The notes beneath the pieces are model-generated. The model was not told the DNA's origin. It did not search any database and saw only the letters and a program-made list of their open reading frames with translations. Of a stretch of DNA of 64,000 nucleotides, positions 27,051 to 35,691 are shown piece by piece (positions within the stretch are counted from its first letter, which is position 1; the number at the start of each line of letters is the position of its first letter). The translations under genes and the position numbers were made by a program. The DNA is from Corallococcus silvisoli (GTDB taxonomy: Bacteria; Myxococcota; Myxococcia; Myxococcales; Myxococcaceae). The stretch covers positions 62,001-126,000 of the forward strand of contig NZ_JAAAPJ010000011.1 of assembly GCF_009909145.1 (NCBI RefSeq). Reading direction: 5' to 3'.

Positions 27051-28796
27051 TCAGTCCTCCTCGCCCAGGTAGCGAAACAGCGAGCGCAGCCCGATGCCCA
27101 GCGCCGCCGCGGCGTCCTTCTTGCTGCCGCCGCAGCGGGCAATCGCCTCTCGCACGTAGCGTTGGACGAACGCCTCGCGCGCGTCCTCCAGCGGAATCAT
27201 GGGCGCGGCGTCACCGCCCAGCTCCAGGTCCTCGGGTCTGAGCAGCTCGTCCTTCGCCAACACCGCCGCGCGTCGCACGCGCGACGTCAGCTCCCGCACG
27301 TTGCCGGGGAAGGGGTGCCCTCGCAGCGCCTCCGTGGCCTTCTGCGTGAAGCCTCGCGCCTTGCGTGCCTCCTGCGTCAACACGTGGTGGGCGATGAGCA
27401 GCACGTCGTCCCCCCGCGCTCGCAGCGGCGGCACGTCCACGCGCACCTCTTCCAGCCGGAAGCGCAGGTCCGCGCGGAAGGTGCCCCGCCGCACCGCCTC
27501 CGACAGGGCCACGTGGGTCGCGGACACCACGCGCACGTCCACCTTGCGCGGCTGGTGTTCGCCCAGCCGGGTCACTTCGCGCTCCTGCACGACGCGCAGC
27601 AAGCGCGTCTGGAGCGACAGCGGCATGTCCCCAATCTCATCCAGGAAGAGGGTGCCCCCGTCCGCCGCTTCCACCAGCCCCGACCGCGCCGCGCCCGCGC
27701 CGGTGAACGCGCCACGCGCGTGGCCGAACAGCTCACGCTCGATAAGGCTCTCCGGCAGCGCCGCGCAGTTGATGGCCACCAGCCGTCCGCGCCGACCGCT
27801 GCGCCGGTGGAGCGCCCTGGCCACCAGCTCCTTGCCTGTTCCCGTCTCGCCCTCGATGAGGACGTTGAGCGGCGTGGGCCCCAGTCGCTCCACCTGCTGG
27901 TACAGGGCGCGCATCGACGGGGACTCTCCGATGAGCCCCTCGAACGTCGCGGCTTCGATGCGGCGGGTGAGGCCCTCCACCTGCGCGCGCAGCTCCGTCA
28001 GCTCGCGCCGGGTCGACAGGAGCAGCGCCGTCAGCGCGCAGAGCGCCATGGCCTCCTCCAGGTCCGCCGCGGAGAAGGCCGCCGCGCCCAACCTCCTCCC
28101 CAGGTACACCACGGACAGCGGCACCGGCTCCACGCGCAGCGGCACCACCAGCGCGGAGCCCAGCCGCAGGGCCTCCATGCTGGGCGCCCTGGCCAGCACC
28201 GCGTCCGCCTCCACGTCGGCCACCCGCACCGGAGCGCCCGACGTCAGCACCCGGTCCACGAGGCTGTCCGCCACCGCCGCGTCAGGCATGGCCCCCGTGG
28301 AGCACAGCACGCGCCGAGGTCCCTCCCGCGAGTCCGCGGCGACGAGGAAGCCCACGTCCGCGCCCGCCACGTCGGCGAGCCCCCGCATCGCCACCTCCAG
28401 CAGCTCCAGCGGGGGACGCTGCACCAGCAGCCGCGAGGACAGCTCCGCCAGCACCGCCGCCAGCCGGCCCTCCTGTCGCCGGGGCGCCGCCTCCGTCGCA
28501 TCCGCCGCGACGGTCTCCACCGCTTCGACGAGCTCCAGCTCCGCCGTGCCCACACGGAAGCGGTCGCCGGGCACCAGCGGCGCCAGGTCCACGCGCCGCC
28601 CTCGAACCTTGAGGTCACAGCCCTTTCCCGCTGGGGACACGCTCCAGCCTCGCGCATCGCGGAACAACAGCGCGTGGCTCGGCTTCACGCCGGGCGCGAC
28701 GATCACGGCGTCGCAGGTGGCGTCGGAGCCCACGGAGACGACGGGCTTGTCCAAGGGGAGACGACGGCCGTCGGGGAGGACCAGAAGCTGGGGCAT
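27051..28796 (-). CDS. FHA-GAF-AAA+ sigma-54-dependent transcriptional activator
   Basis: In order, this 581-residue protein has an FHA domain (about 10-95: VSVGSDATCDAVI ... SHALLFRDARG), a GAF domain (about 125-270), and a sigma-54 AAA+ domain. The AAA+ domain has Walker A GETGTGKE, the GAFTGA loop that contacts sigma-54, and Walker B GGTLFLDEIGD. A Fis-type HTH ends the protein (KKDAAAALGIGLRSLFRYLG). FHA domains read phospho-threonine, so a Hanks kinase, perhaps the one 2 kb away on the same strand, is a plausible input. ATG 28796 was preferred to 28967 because FHA begins there. Three palindromes lie upstream of it. Confidence 0.93.
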   Translation of the reverse strand: MPQLLVLPDGRRLPLDKPVVSVGSDATCDAVIVAPGVKPSHALLFRDARGWSVSPAGKGCDLKVRGRRVDLAPLVPGDRFRVGTAELELVEAVETVAADATEAAPRRQEGRLAAVLAELSSRLLVQRPPLELLEVAMRGLADVAGADVGFLVAADSREGPRRVLCSTGAMPDAAVADSLVDRVLTSGAPVRVADVEADAVLARAPSMEALRLGSALVVPLRVEPVPLSVVYLGRRLGAAAFSAADLEEAMALCALTALLLSTRRELTELRAQVEGLTRRIEAATFEGLIGESPSMRALYQQVERLGPTPLNVLIEGETGTGKELVARALHRRSGRRGRLVAINCAALPESLIERELFGHARGAFTGAGAARSGLVEAADGGTLFLDEIGDMPLSLQTRLLRVVQEREVTRLGEHQPRKVDVRVVSATHVALSEAVRRGTFRADLRFRLEEVRVDVPPLRARGDDVLLIAHHVLTQEARKARGFTQKATEALRGHPFPGNVRELTSRVRRAAVLAKDELLRPEDLELGGDAAPMIPLEDAREAFVQRYVREAIARCGGSKKDAAAALGIGLRSLFRYLGEED

Positions 28797-28929
28797 GGCG
28801 GAGCGCGGGCGCCGCTGTCGCATATCAGGAACGCGAGAGGCGGGCACGTGCCTCCACGTCGGCCCCGGGGCCTCGGGCAGCGGCATGAACCCTGCGTCGT
28901 CGCACCACGGTCCGACGAACCGGAATCGC

Positions 28930-28980
28930 TGACGCGTCAGAGCTGGCATTGACACGTCAGAACACATCCCTGACGTGTCA
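28930..28980. promoter_or_regulatory. Array of three 10-bp palindromic operators
   Basis: TGACGCGTCA (28930-28939), TGACACGTCA (28950-28959) and TGACGTGTCA (28971-28980) share the consensus TGACryGTCA. Their starts are 20 and 21 bases apart, two turns of DNA, so a dimeric regulator would bind all three on one face. They lie between the divergent sigma-54 activator and amidohydrolase genes. The binding protein is unknown. Sites this regular are unlikely by chance. Confidence 0.7.
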
Positions 28981-29091
28981 GACTCGAGCGACAGCGATTG
29001 ATAAGAACCCCTTGCACATCGACTTGCCTAATTTTCATGCGTGCGATTGAAGTCCGTCTGTGTACGGTGATTCATCCCCTACAGGAGCTCC

Positions 29092-31134
29092 ATGAACCGT
29101 TACCCTCGCAGAGAGTCCCCAGGCCACTGGCCTGCCCTTCCGCGTTCCCTTGTGTTTTGCGCGGCGCTCGCCCTCCTGTCGTCCTGCACGACGAAGGGAG
29201 GGGTCGGCACCCCCGCATCTGGCACCACCGTCTTTGTCGGCAAGGTCGTCACCATGGATGACCTTGGGACGATCGCGGAGGCGGTCTCCGTGGACAGCCG
29301 GGGCCACATCGTGAAGGTGGGCACCGAAAAGGAAGTGATGAAGGACCTTGGCCCAGGGGTGGGCCTCGTCCGTCTGGCGCCAGGGCAGGTGCTGATGCCG
29401 GGGTTCATCGACCCCCACCTGCACCTGTTGCCGACGCTGGCCCAGAGCCTGCTGGGGTCACACAACCTGGCGCCCTGCCTGCCCCCGCCCTACAAGGAGG
29501 CCTCCGCCCCGGGCTGCGAGAGCCACGCGGATCTGCTCAGCGCGCTCAAGTCGATGCGGATCGCCGCCGAGACCCAGGTCAACAGCAAGGAGTTCATCCT
29601 TGGGATGAACCTGGATCCGTCACGGCAGCAGTTCGTCGCCGGAAACTGCGGCGTGAGCGGGAATGTGTCCTTCATGGCGCAGCCGAAGCTCTATCTCGAT
29701 AACTGTGTGAGCAAGGACCGTCCGGTGCTCATCCTGGATCAGTCCGGCCACCTGGCCTACGTGAACCAGAAGGCCTTCGATGTCGTCTGCAAGGGGGCGA
29801 AGAACTGCACGACCCCTGCGTCGGTCACGGACAACGGCGGAAGGTGGCGGTCGGACGCGAACGGATTCACCGGGTTGATCGAAGAGTCCGCCGGGTACGC
29901 GCCGTTCATGGCGGCGATGGAGAAGAGCCTACCGCTGGGGCTGGTGCAGACGAATCCAATCCAACTCGTCGAAGCCTACGAGAAGGACATCCAGAAGACC
30001 GTCCAGGAGCTGCGCAAGGCAGGGCTCACAACCCTCGCGGATGGAGGCCTGTCGAGCGCGTCCCAGATCCAGGCCGTGAAGTTTCTCGCGGAGCGGCGCG
30101 ACTTCCCGATGCGGATCACGGGCCTCGTGACCTACGACGCCGCGACCCAGGGCGTCGTGGCCGCCCCCGGTGTGTCTCCCGTTGGAATGCCCGCGCAGGG
30201 GATCCAGCCGACGGGCCCCGCCTGCGATCCGAGCCAGGATCCCCAGTGCCAGCTGCCCCGGTGGCTGGGCGTTGGCGGCATCAAGCTCTGGGTGGACGGT
30301 TCGACGCAGGGCTGCACCGCTTGGCTCGAGTCTCCCTACCAGTACCTGAGCTCCGGGCACTGCCCGGACAAGAAGGAGGGCGAGGCCGACTTCCAGAGCG
30401 TGCAGGCCATCGTCGACAGCTTGAGCCCGCTCTGGAAGCAGGGGTCCTGGCGGTTCCAGCTGCACGCCAACGGCAACCTGGCGAACCAGTGGGCCGTGGA
30501 TGCGTTCTCGAAGCTCCAGCTCCAGAACGTCAATCCGCACCGGGCGCTGCTCATCCACAACACGTTGGGGCAGGAGCAGGTCACCCAGAACATCAGCGAC
30601 CTGCGCAAGGGCACCTATGTGTCGGGCGGGAAGAAGGTGCCGGCGCTGGATGTGCGCGTGACGCACCTCATCGGCCATGTGGCGTATTGGGGAGACGCCT
30701 TCAATCAGATGTTGGGCAAGGAGAGCGCGCGCAACATCGACCCGGTCCTCTTCGACCGTCGCCATGGCGTCCCCTTCTCGTTCCACAGCGACTCCATGGT
30801 GACACCGGCTCGCCCGCTCTGGTTCGTGGAGCAGGCCGTCACGCGGCGCACGTGGGCCTATCCTGATTTCAAGACGACCACGGTGCTCGGGCCCGAGCAC
30901 GCGGCGACCGTCGAGGAGGCGCTGCGCGCGATCACCGTGGAGCCCGCCCGTCAGCACGAGCTCGACGCGTGGCTGGGCAGCATCGAGCCAGGCAAGGTGG
31001 CGGACTTCGTCGTGCTGGGGGCCAATCCCCTGGATTACGACCCGGCCAAGGGTGGAGACCCCACGAAGATCAGCCAGATTCCGGTGATTCAGACCTACCT
31101 GAATGGTCAGCCCACCGGGAACGCCAACGACTGA
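29092..31134 (+). CDS. Lipoprotein metal-dependent amidohydrolase (YtcJ/amidohydrolase_3-like)
   Basis: This 680-residue protein starts with a lipoprotein signal (ALALLSSCT) and an amidohydrolase beta-sandwich (TVFVGKVVTMDD). The TIM barrel begins with the metal motif GFIDPHLHLLPT (HxH). Later barrel elements are GIKLWVDGSTQG, FQLHANGNLANQWAVDA, THLIGHVAYW and FHSDSMVTPA (metal-ligand Asp), and the C-terminal beta strand reads SIEPGKVADFVVLGANP. Members hydrolyse amides or related bonds. Export is unusual for this mainly cytoplasmic family. The gene is preceded by the triple-palindrome array and is probably controlled by it. The substrate is unknown. Confidence 0.88.
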   Translation: MNRYPRRESPGHWPALPRSLVFCAALALLSSCTTKGGVGTPASGTTVFVGKVVTMDDLGTIAEAVSVDSRGHIVKVGTEKEVMKDLGPGVGLVRLAPGQVLMPGFIDPHLHLLPTLAQSLLGSHNLAPCLPPPYKEASAPGCESHADLLSALKSMRIAAETQVNSKEFILGMNLDPSRQQFVAGNCGVSGNVSFMAQPKLYLDNCVSKDRPVLILDQSGHLAYVNQKAFDVVCKGAKNCTTPASVTDNGGRWRSDANGFTGLIEESAGYAPFMAAMEKSLPLGLVQTNPIQLVEAYEKDIQKTVQELRKAGLTTLADGGLSSASQIQAVKFLAERRDFPMRITGLVTYDAATQGVVAAPGVSPVGMPAQGIQPTGPACDPSQDPQCQLPRWLGVGGIKLWVDGSTQGCTAWLESPYQYLSSGHCPDKKEGEADFQSVQAIVDSLSPLWKQGSWRFQLHANGNLANQWAVDAFSKLQLQNVNPHRALLIHNTLGQEQVTQNISDLRKGTYVSGGKKVPALDVRVTHLIGHVAYWGDAFNQMLGKESARNIDPVLFDRRHGVPFSFHSDSMVTPARPLWFVEQAVTRRTWAYPDFKTTTVLGPEHAATVEEALRAITVEPARQHELDAWLGSIEPGKVADFVVLGANPLDYDPAKGGDPTKISQIPVIQTYLNGQPTGNAND

Positions 31135-31448
31135 CCGGGGCCGTTGTCACTCCGTCGTGCGGCAGCGCTCGCAGCCCTCGCTGCCGCACCCTTCCTGCCT
31201 CCTTCGGACCGGTAGGCGTCCGCCAGTGGTCACGTCGCGGGCCTCCTCCCTCGCATCGTTCTTCTGAGAACCCGGAACACAGACCATCCTGAACAGAGCG
31301 ATTCCCAGACCAACGGGACAATGGCTGTCATGGCCAGGCAAGCACACTTTGCGATACCAGGCAGGCACAGCATCCAGTGTCTGCCCGCCCGAGCGCCCGC
31401 AGGTGCGCCGGGCTTCCTGTCATTCGCGGTGCTGAACCAGGGTGGACC
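31135..31448 (+). other. Intergenic stretch, nothing distinctive
   Basis: 314 bases between the amidohydrolase and a small lipoprotein gene. There is no terminator with a T-tract and no convincing promoter pair. A short direct repeat (CCAGGCAAGCAC near 31335 and CCAGGCAGGCAC near 31360) is visible, but its meaning is unclear. Confidence 0.4.
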
Positions 31449-31964
31449 ATGACGAACCTCGGCAGATGGCTGGTCGGTGTGACGTGTTCGCTGTTCCTCG
31501 GTGCTTGCGGACCGCTCCCCGAAGGCGAAGGGGAGCAGGCCGCCAATCCCTCTGACGTCACCGACGACGCGGAGATTGGGACGGTGCATCAGGAGACGCT
31601 CGGGGGCGACCTGGGCAGCAACATGGGCCAGCCGGTGGTCATCTACCCCACCACCTGCACGGCGACGAACCAATGGCACACCACCTGCGGCTCCGGTTCG
31701 TCCCGGGACATCGCCTACGTGTGGAAGGTCCCTGAGACAGGCACCTATTCGTTCTCCACGCGGAACTCGAACTACGACACCGTCATGGAGATCCGGAACT
31801 ACAAGGCCACGTCCGAGGTCCTGAAGTGCAATGACGACACCGGAAGCCTCTACACGTCCGCCATCAGCCTCAGTGGCCTGATCAAGGGCACCCAGTTGCT
31901 GATCATCATCGAAGGCTACGAAGGCGACTGCGGAAACACCCACCTGAACATCGTCAAACGGTAG
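31449..31964 (+). CDS. Secreted lipoprotein with a PPC-like beta-sandwich
   Basis: This 171-residue lipoprotein (MTNLGRWLVGVTCSLFLGAC, lipobox LGAC) has an acidic linker. A compact beta-rich domain follows (DIAYVWKVPETGTYSFSTRN ... YDTVMEIRN ... LLIIIEGY) that resembles bacterial pre-peptidase C-terminal (PPC) domains usually found attached to secreted proteases. Here the domain stands alone. Two pairs of Cys could form disulphides. The function is unknown. Confidence 0.68.
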   Translation: MTNLGRWLVGVTCSLFLGACGPLPEGEGEQAANPSDVTDDAEIGTVHQETLGGDLGSNMGQPVVIYPTTCTATNQWHTTCGSGSSRDIAYVWKVPETGTYSFSTRNSNYDTVMEIRNYKATSEVLKCNDDTGSLYTSAISLSGLIKGTQLLIIIEGYEGDCGNTHLNIVKR

Positions 31965-32139
31965 CGGCCTCCTCGGGAAGGGAGGATCCGCTCGGGGGCC
32001 GGGGGACGTCCGCACCCGCGGAGGGGGGGCGGGCTTCCTCGGGTCGCGGGAGGACCGGGGTCGAAGGCGAGCTGCTCCAGGCGGTCGCGCCGCGCATGCT
32101 GATACGCTCGGAGGCGCCCTCCCTTGGAGCCCTGAGTTG

Positions 32140-33588
32140 ATGAAGCGTGCCCTTCTCGCCGTGCTGGCCCTCCTGCTCCTCCTCGTGGGCATCCTCGTCG
32201 TCCGGACGCTCCACTTCGGCTCGCGGCAGGCCCCCGCCGAACCCGCCGAGCCCTACTCGGTGGATGCCCCCGCGGCCGCGGGCCGCCTCGCCCAGGCGCT
32301 GCGTCACCGCACCATCGCCGCCTCGGACGGGACGAGCGGAGAGGACGCCGCGTTCCAGGCGCTCCATGCCCAGCTTGTCGCTCAGTTCCCCCTCGTGCAT
32401 GCGCAGCTGGGGCATGAGGCCGTGGGCGCGCATTCGCACCTGTATACGTGGGAGGGGTCGGAGCCCGGCCTGAAGCCAGTGCTCTTGATGGGCCACCTGG
32501 ACGTGGTGCCCGCGGAGGCGGAGGCCACCTGGAGCCACCCGCCCTTTGGAGGTGAGGTGGCGGACGGCTACGTCCACGGCCGCGGGGCGCTCGACGACAA
32601 GGGAAGCGTGCTCGCCATCCTGGAGGCCGTGGAAGGCTTGCTCGCCCAGGGCCACCGCCCACGCCGCACGGTGCTGCTCGCCTTCGGCGCGGACGAAGAA
32701 GTGGGTGGGCGCGACGGCGCCGCGCAAGTGGCCAGGCTGCTGCTCGAGCGGGGCACGCGTCTCGAGTCCGTGCTGGACGAAGGGGGCCCCATCGGAGTGG
32801 GGCTCGTGCCCGGCGTGGCGGCGCCGGTGGCGCTGGTGGGTGTGGCGGAGAAGGGCTCGGCGCGCCTCGAGTTGAGGGTGCGGAGCGCGGGTGGTCACGC
32901 GTCCATGCCGCCCCCGCAGACGGCCGCGGGGATCCTCGCCCGCGCCCTGGTGCGCATCGAGGAGCACCCCTTCGAGGCCGGGCTGCGCGGCGCGACCCGG
33001 GGGTTGTTCGAGTACGTGGCGCCGGAGATGGAGTTCGGCATGCGCCTGCTCTTCGCCAACACCTGGCTCTTCGCCCCCCTCATCGAGCGGAAGATGGCCG
33101 CGACGCCCTCCACGAACGCCAGCATCCGCACCACCACCGCGGCCACCATGCTCGAAGGCAGCCCCAAGCCCAACGTGCTGCCGTCGCAGGCGCGCGCGGT
33201 GCTCAACGTCCGCCCGCTGCCCGGCGACAGCCTGGAGGCGGTGCGAGACCGCATGCGGGAGGCGGTGGACGATGCGCGGGTGGAGCTGTCCATCGAGGGC
33301 GACGAAGCCTCCCCGGTGTCACGCCTGGACACGGAAGGCTGGCGGCAGTTGCAGCGAAGCATCCGCCAGGTGTTCCCGGAGGCGCTGGTCGCGCCCTTCC
33401 TCACCGTGGCGGCCACCGACGCCCGGCACTTCTACCCCTTGAGTGACAGCGTGTACCGCTTCATGCCCGTGCGCATGACCCGCGACGACCTCGCACGCAT
33501 GCATGGCCGCGACGAGCGGCTCTCCGTCGAGGGGTACGCGGCCGCCATCCGCTTCTACGCGCAGTACCTGCGCAACACCACGCGCTAG
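32140..33588 (+). CDS. M20-family metallopeptidase (PM20D1/carboxypeptidase-like), membrane-anchored
   Basis: The 482-residue protein has an N-terminal membrane anchor (LLAVLALLLLLVGILVVRTL). The M20 catalytic domain shows MGHLDVVPAE (zinc His), GRGALDDKG (bridging Asp), GADEEVGGRDG (general base and zinc Glu), LDEGGP and ATDARHFYP (last zinc His), interrupted by the usual dimerisation domain (about 235-350, AGGHASMPP). All ligands are present. PM20D1-type enzymes cleave or form N-acyl amino acids, and others are carboxypeptidases. ATG 32140 was preferred to TTG 32137. It probably acts in the periplasm. Confidence 0.92.
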   Translation: MKRALLAVLALLLLLVGILVVRTLHFGSRQAPAEPAEPYSVDAPAAAGRLAQALRHRTIAASDGTSGEDAAFQALHAQLVAQFPLVHAQLGHEAVGAHSHLYTWEGSEPGLKPVLLMGHLDVVPAEAEATWSHPPFGGEVADGYVHGRGALDDKGSVLAILEAVEGLLAQGHRPRRTVLLAFGADEEVGGRDGAAQVARLLLERGTRLESVLDEGGPIGVGLVPGVAAPVALVGVAEKGSARLELRVRSAGGHASMPPPQTAAGILARALVRIEEHPFEAGLRGATRGLFEYVAPEMEFGMRLLFANTWLFAPLIERKMAATPSTNASIRTTTAATMLEGSPKPNVLPSQARAVLNVRPLPGDSLEAVRDRMREAVDDARVELSIEGDEASPVSRLDTEGWRQLQRSIRQVFPEALVAPFLTVAATDARHFYPLSDSVYRFMPVRMTRDDLARMHGRDERLSVEGYAAAIRFYAQYLRNTTR

Positions 33589-33610
33589 CAGGGGCGGCCT
33601 CATCCGCGCG

Positions 33611-33640
33611 GGCCCTGCCCTCTTGTGGGAGGGCAGGGCC
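33611..33640. terminator. Stem-loop between convergent genes
   Basis: GGCCCTGCCCTC (33611-33622) and its exact complement (33629-33640) form a 12-bp stem with a 6-base loop, between the M20 peptidase and the convergent esterase gene. There is no T-tract on either side, so terminator activity is plausible but not proven. Confidence 0.55.
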
Positions 33641-33689
33641 TGGAGCGCCTTCCATGACGGCCCGGAGGCCGTCCTCCCGCGGTCGCGAC

Positions 33690-35570
33690 CTACGGGGTGT
33701 AGACGACGGTGAGCGTGGCGTTCGCGCCGTCCTTCACGAACAGGTAGGCCGTCGCCGCTGGGTCCTGGGCGAAGCGCAGACGCAGCTGCGTCCGCCCGAC
33801 CTTGTTGACCGCGGAGGCCCCCGTGCCCGTGAAGTCCGTGGAGCGGGCGGTGCCGGACGTGAACTTCGCCACGCTCGCCACGGCGCTCGCGGTCGCGGGG
33901 GCGGCCCAGTCGGCCGTCTCCGTCGGGGCGGCGTTGAAGGTGCCCGTGGCCACGTCGATGACGAGCGTGTTGCCCGCGGGGCTCGCCCAGGGGTCGCCGG
34001 AGCCGGATGAGTAGGCGATGGTGAGGAACGCCCGGGTGATGCTGGCGGTGTCCGGCAGGCTGGCCGTGTCGAACGACAGCAGGGAGCGGTTCTGCTTGCC
34101 GTCCGTCCCGCGGCCGAGCGCGAGCCCCGTGAGGGTGCCAATCGTCGCCGCGCTGCCATCCGCGTTCGCCTTCACGTAGCCATCCTCCTCGGGGATGCTG
34201 GTGAAGCTCACCATCGTCGGCGTCGTCTCGCTGTTGTTCACCGTCACGGAGGTGTCCGCGTCCAGCGCCGAGTTCCCCGCCGCATCGAAGGCCCGGGCGC
34301 TCAGCGCATGCGAACCGTTGGCGACCGTCGTGGTGTTCCAGGCGAACTCATAGGGTGCCGTGGTGTCCGTGCCCACGAGGCCGTCGTCCACGTAGAACTC
34401 CACCCGCGTGACGCCGACCGCGTCGGAGGCGCTCGCGGTCACGGTCACGGTGCCGCTCACCGTGGCGCCGGTCGCCGGCGCCGTCACGTTCACCGTGGGC
34501 GGGACGGTGTCATCCGGCGGGGTGCTGGCGTCGGTGAGCCCGAAGAAGCGCGCCTGGTAGTACACGCCGCAGAGGTTCACGTCCGTCTGATACGCGCCCG
34601 TCGCGCCGCAGACCGTGCTGCTTCCAGGAAAGCTGTGCTGCGGATCCACTGGAACAGCGTGGCCCATGCCGGTGATTTCGTAGGTCTCCACGAGCGCCGT
34701 GCCCGCGCTGTCGCGGTACACCTTGTGAGGAAAGCCCGCCACCGTCTCCGTCGTATCCGGCGTCTGGTCAATGCCGAGCACCTGGGTCCACTGCTCCATG
34801 GACTCGGTGAGGTTGGATGACTTCACCGTGAAGTCATTGGTGCCGTGCCAGATGGAGACGCGCGGGCGAGGGCCCGCGTAGCCGGGGTACGCATTGCGCA
34901 CGAGGTCCGCCCAGGCCGCGGGCGTCTTGTTGACGCCCGGGCTCATGCAGCTGAAGCCCTCCGTCATGGAGCTCGCGCACCGATAGGGCCCGCCCGAATT
35001 GATGGCGCCCGCCGCGAAGACGTCCGGGTAGGTGGCCAGCATGGCGGGCACCATGTAGCCACCGGCGGAGAAGCCGGTGATGAACACCCTCGCCGGGTCG
35101 ATGGAATAGGCGGCCTTCATGGCGTCCACCATCTGCTTGATGGACAGCGCCTCCCCACTGCCGCGCGTGGTGTCCCCCGGCTCGAACCAGTTGAAGCAGC
35201 TGGTGGCGTTGTTGCTGCTCGGCTGCTGCGCGTAGACGACGTAGAACTTGTAGACGTTCGACGCGGCGGTCCAGCCCCCGGGCTCCGCGGCCGCGGCGGA
35301 CTGCGTGCAGCCATGCAACACCACCACGAGCGGTGCATTGGCCGGCATGCTGGCAGGCACCTGCCGGAACATCTGCAGGTTGCCTGGATTGGACCCAAAG
35401 CCTGTCACCTGCGTCAGCTCCTGCGCCACCTGCTCGACCCGGGAGCCCGGAGTGTCCGGGGCTTCAGCGCCGAGCGGACCGCAACCGATGGCGGCCACGA
35501 CGGAGAGCGTGAAGCCAACCCAGGGGACGTGCGCGAACCACCGAAGACGACGGATGCCTCGAACGTGCAT
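33690..35570 (-). CDS. Secreted PHB-depolymerase/feruloyl-esterase-like enzyme with Ig-like and DNRLRE-type domains
   Basis: This 626-residue lipoprotein (lipobox AAIGC) has an esterase domain of the LpqC/PHB-depolymerase type. It shows VVVLHGCTQSA (oxyanion), ITGFSAGGYM (nucleophile Ser), IWHGTNDFTV (Asp) and ITGMGHAVPVD (His). Then come an Ig-like domain (about 360-455, TVNVTAPATGATVSGTV) and a C-terminal DNRLRE-like beta domain (DGYVKANADGSAATIG ... VVYTP). It would hydrolyse polyester or aromatic esters outside the cell. The Ig-like domain closely resembles that in the S8 protease. ATG 35570 was chosen at the signal peptide, 121 bases after the hydrolase operon. Confidence 0.88.
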   Translation of the reverse strand: MHVRGIRRLRWFAHVPWVGFTLSVVAAIGCGPLGAEAPDTPGSRVEQVAQELTQVTGFGSNPGNLQMFRQVPASMPANAPLVVVLHGCTQSAAAAEPGGWTAASNVYKFYVVYAQQPSSNNATSCFNWFEPGDTTRGSGEALSIKQMVDAMKAAYSIDPARVFITGFSAGGYMVPAMLATYPDVFAAGAINSGGPYRCASSMTEGFSCMSPGVNKTPAAWADLVRNAYPGYAGPRPRVSIWHGTNDFTVKSSNLTESMEQWTQVLGIDQTPDTTETVAGFPHKVYRDSAGTALVETYEITGMGHAVPVDPQHSFPGSSTVCGATGAYQTDVNLCGVYYQARFFGLTDASTPPDDTVPPTVNVTAPATGATVSGTVTVTASASDAVGVTRVEFYVDDGLVGTDTTAPYEFAWNTTTVANGSHALSARAFDAAGNSALDADTSVTVNNSETTPTMVSFTSIPEEDGYVKANADGSAATIGTLTGLALGRGTDGKQNRSLLSFDTASLPDTASITRAFLTIAYSSGSGDPWASPAGNTLVIDVATGTFNAAPTETADWAAPATASAVASVAKFTSGTARSTDFTGTGASAVNKVGRTQLRLRFAQDPAATAYLFVKDGANATLTVVYTP

Positions 35571-35691
35571 GGTGCCTCCCGGGCCGCCAGGGGGGAGGTT
35601 GGCGGCCGAGGGTCGAGACCTGACTGTCTTCAGGTGGCGCGGTTCAAGGCGCGTCGCGTCGCAACCGCATGAAACCTGAACCACCCTTCAT

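Noticed and set aside
29012..29025. Sigma-54 (-24/-12) promoter upstream of the amidohydrolase
   Set aside because: TTGCAC and TTGCC occur, but the distance between the GG-like and GC elements is one base too long and the first element lacks GG.
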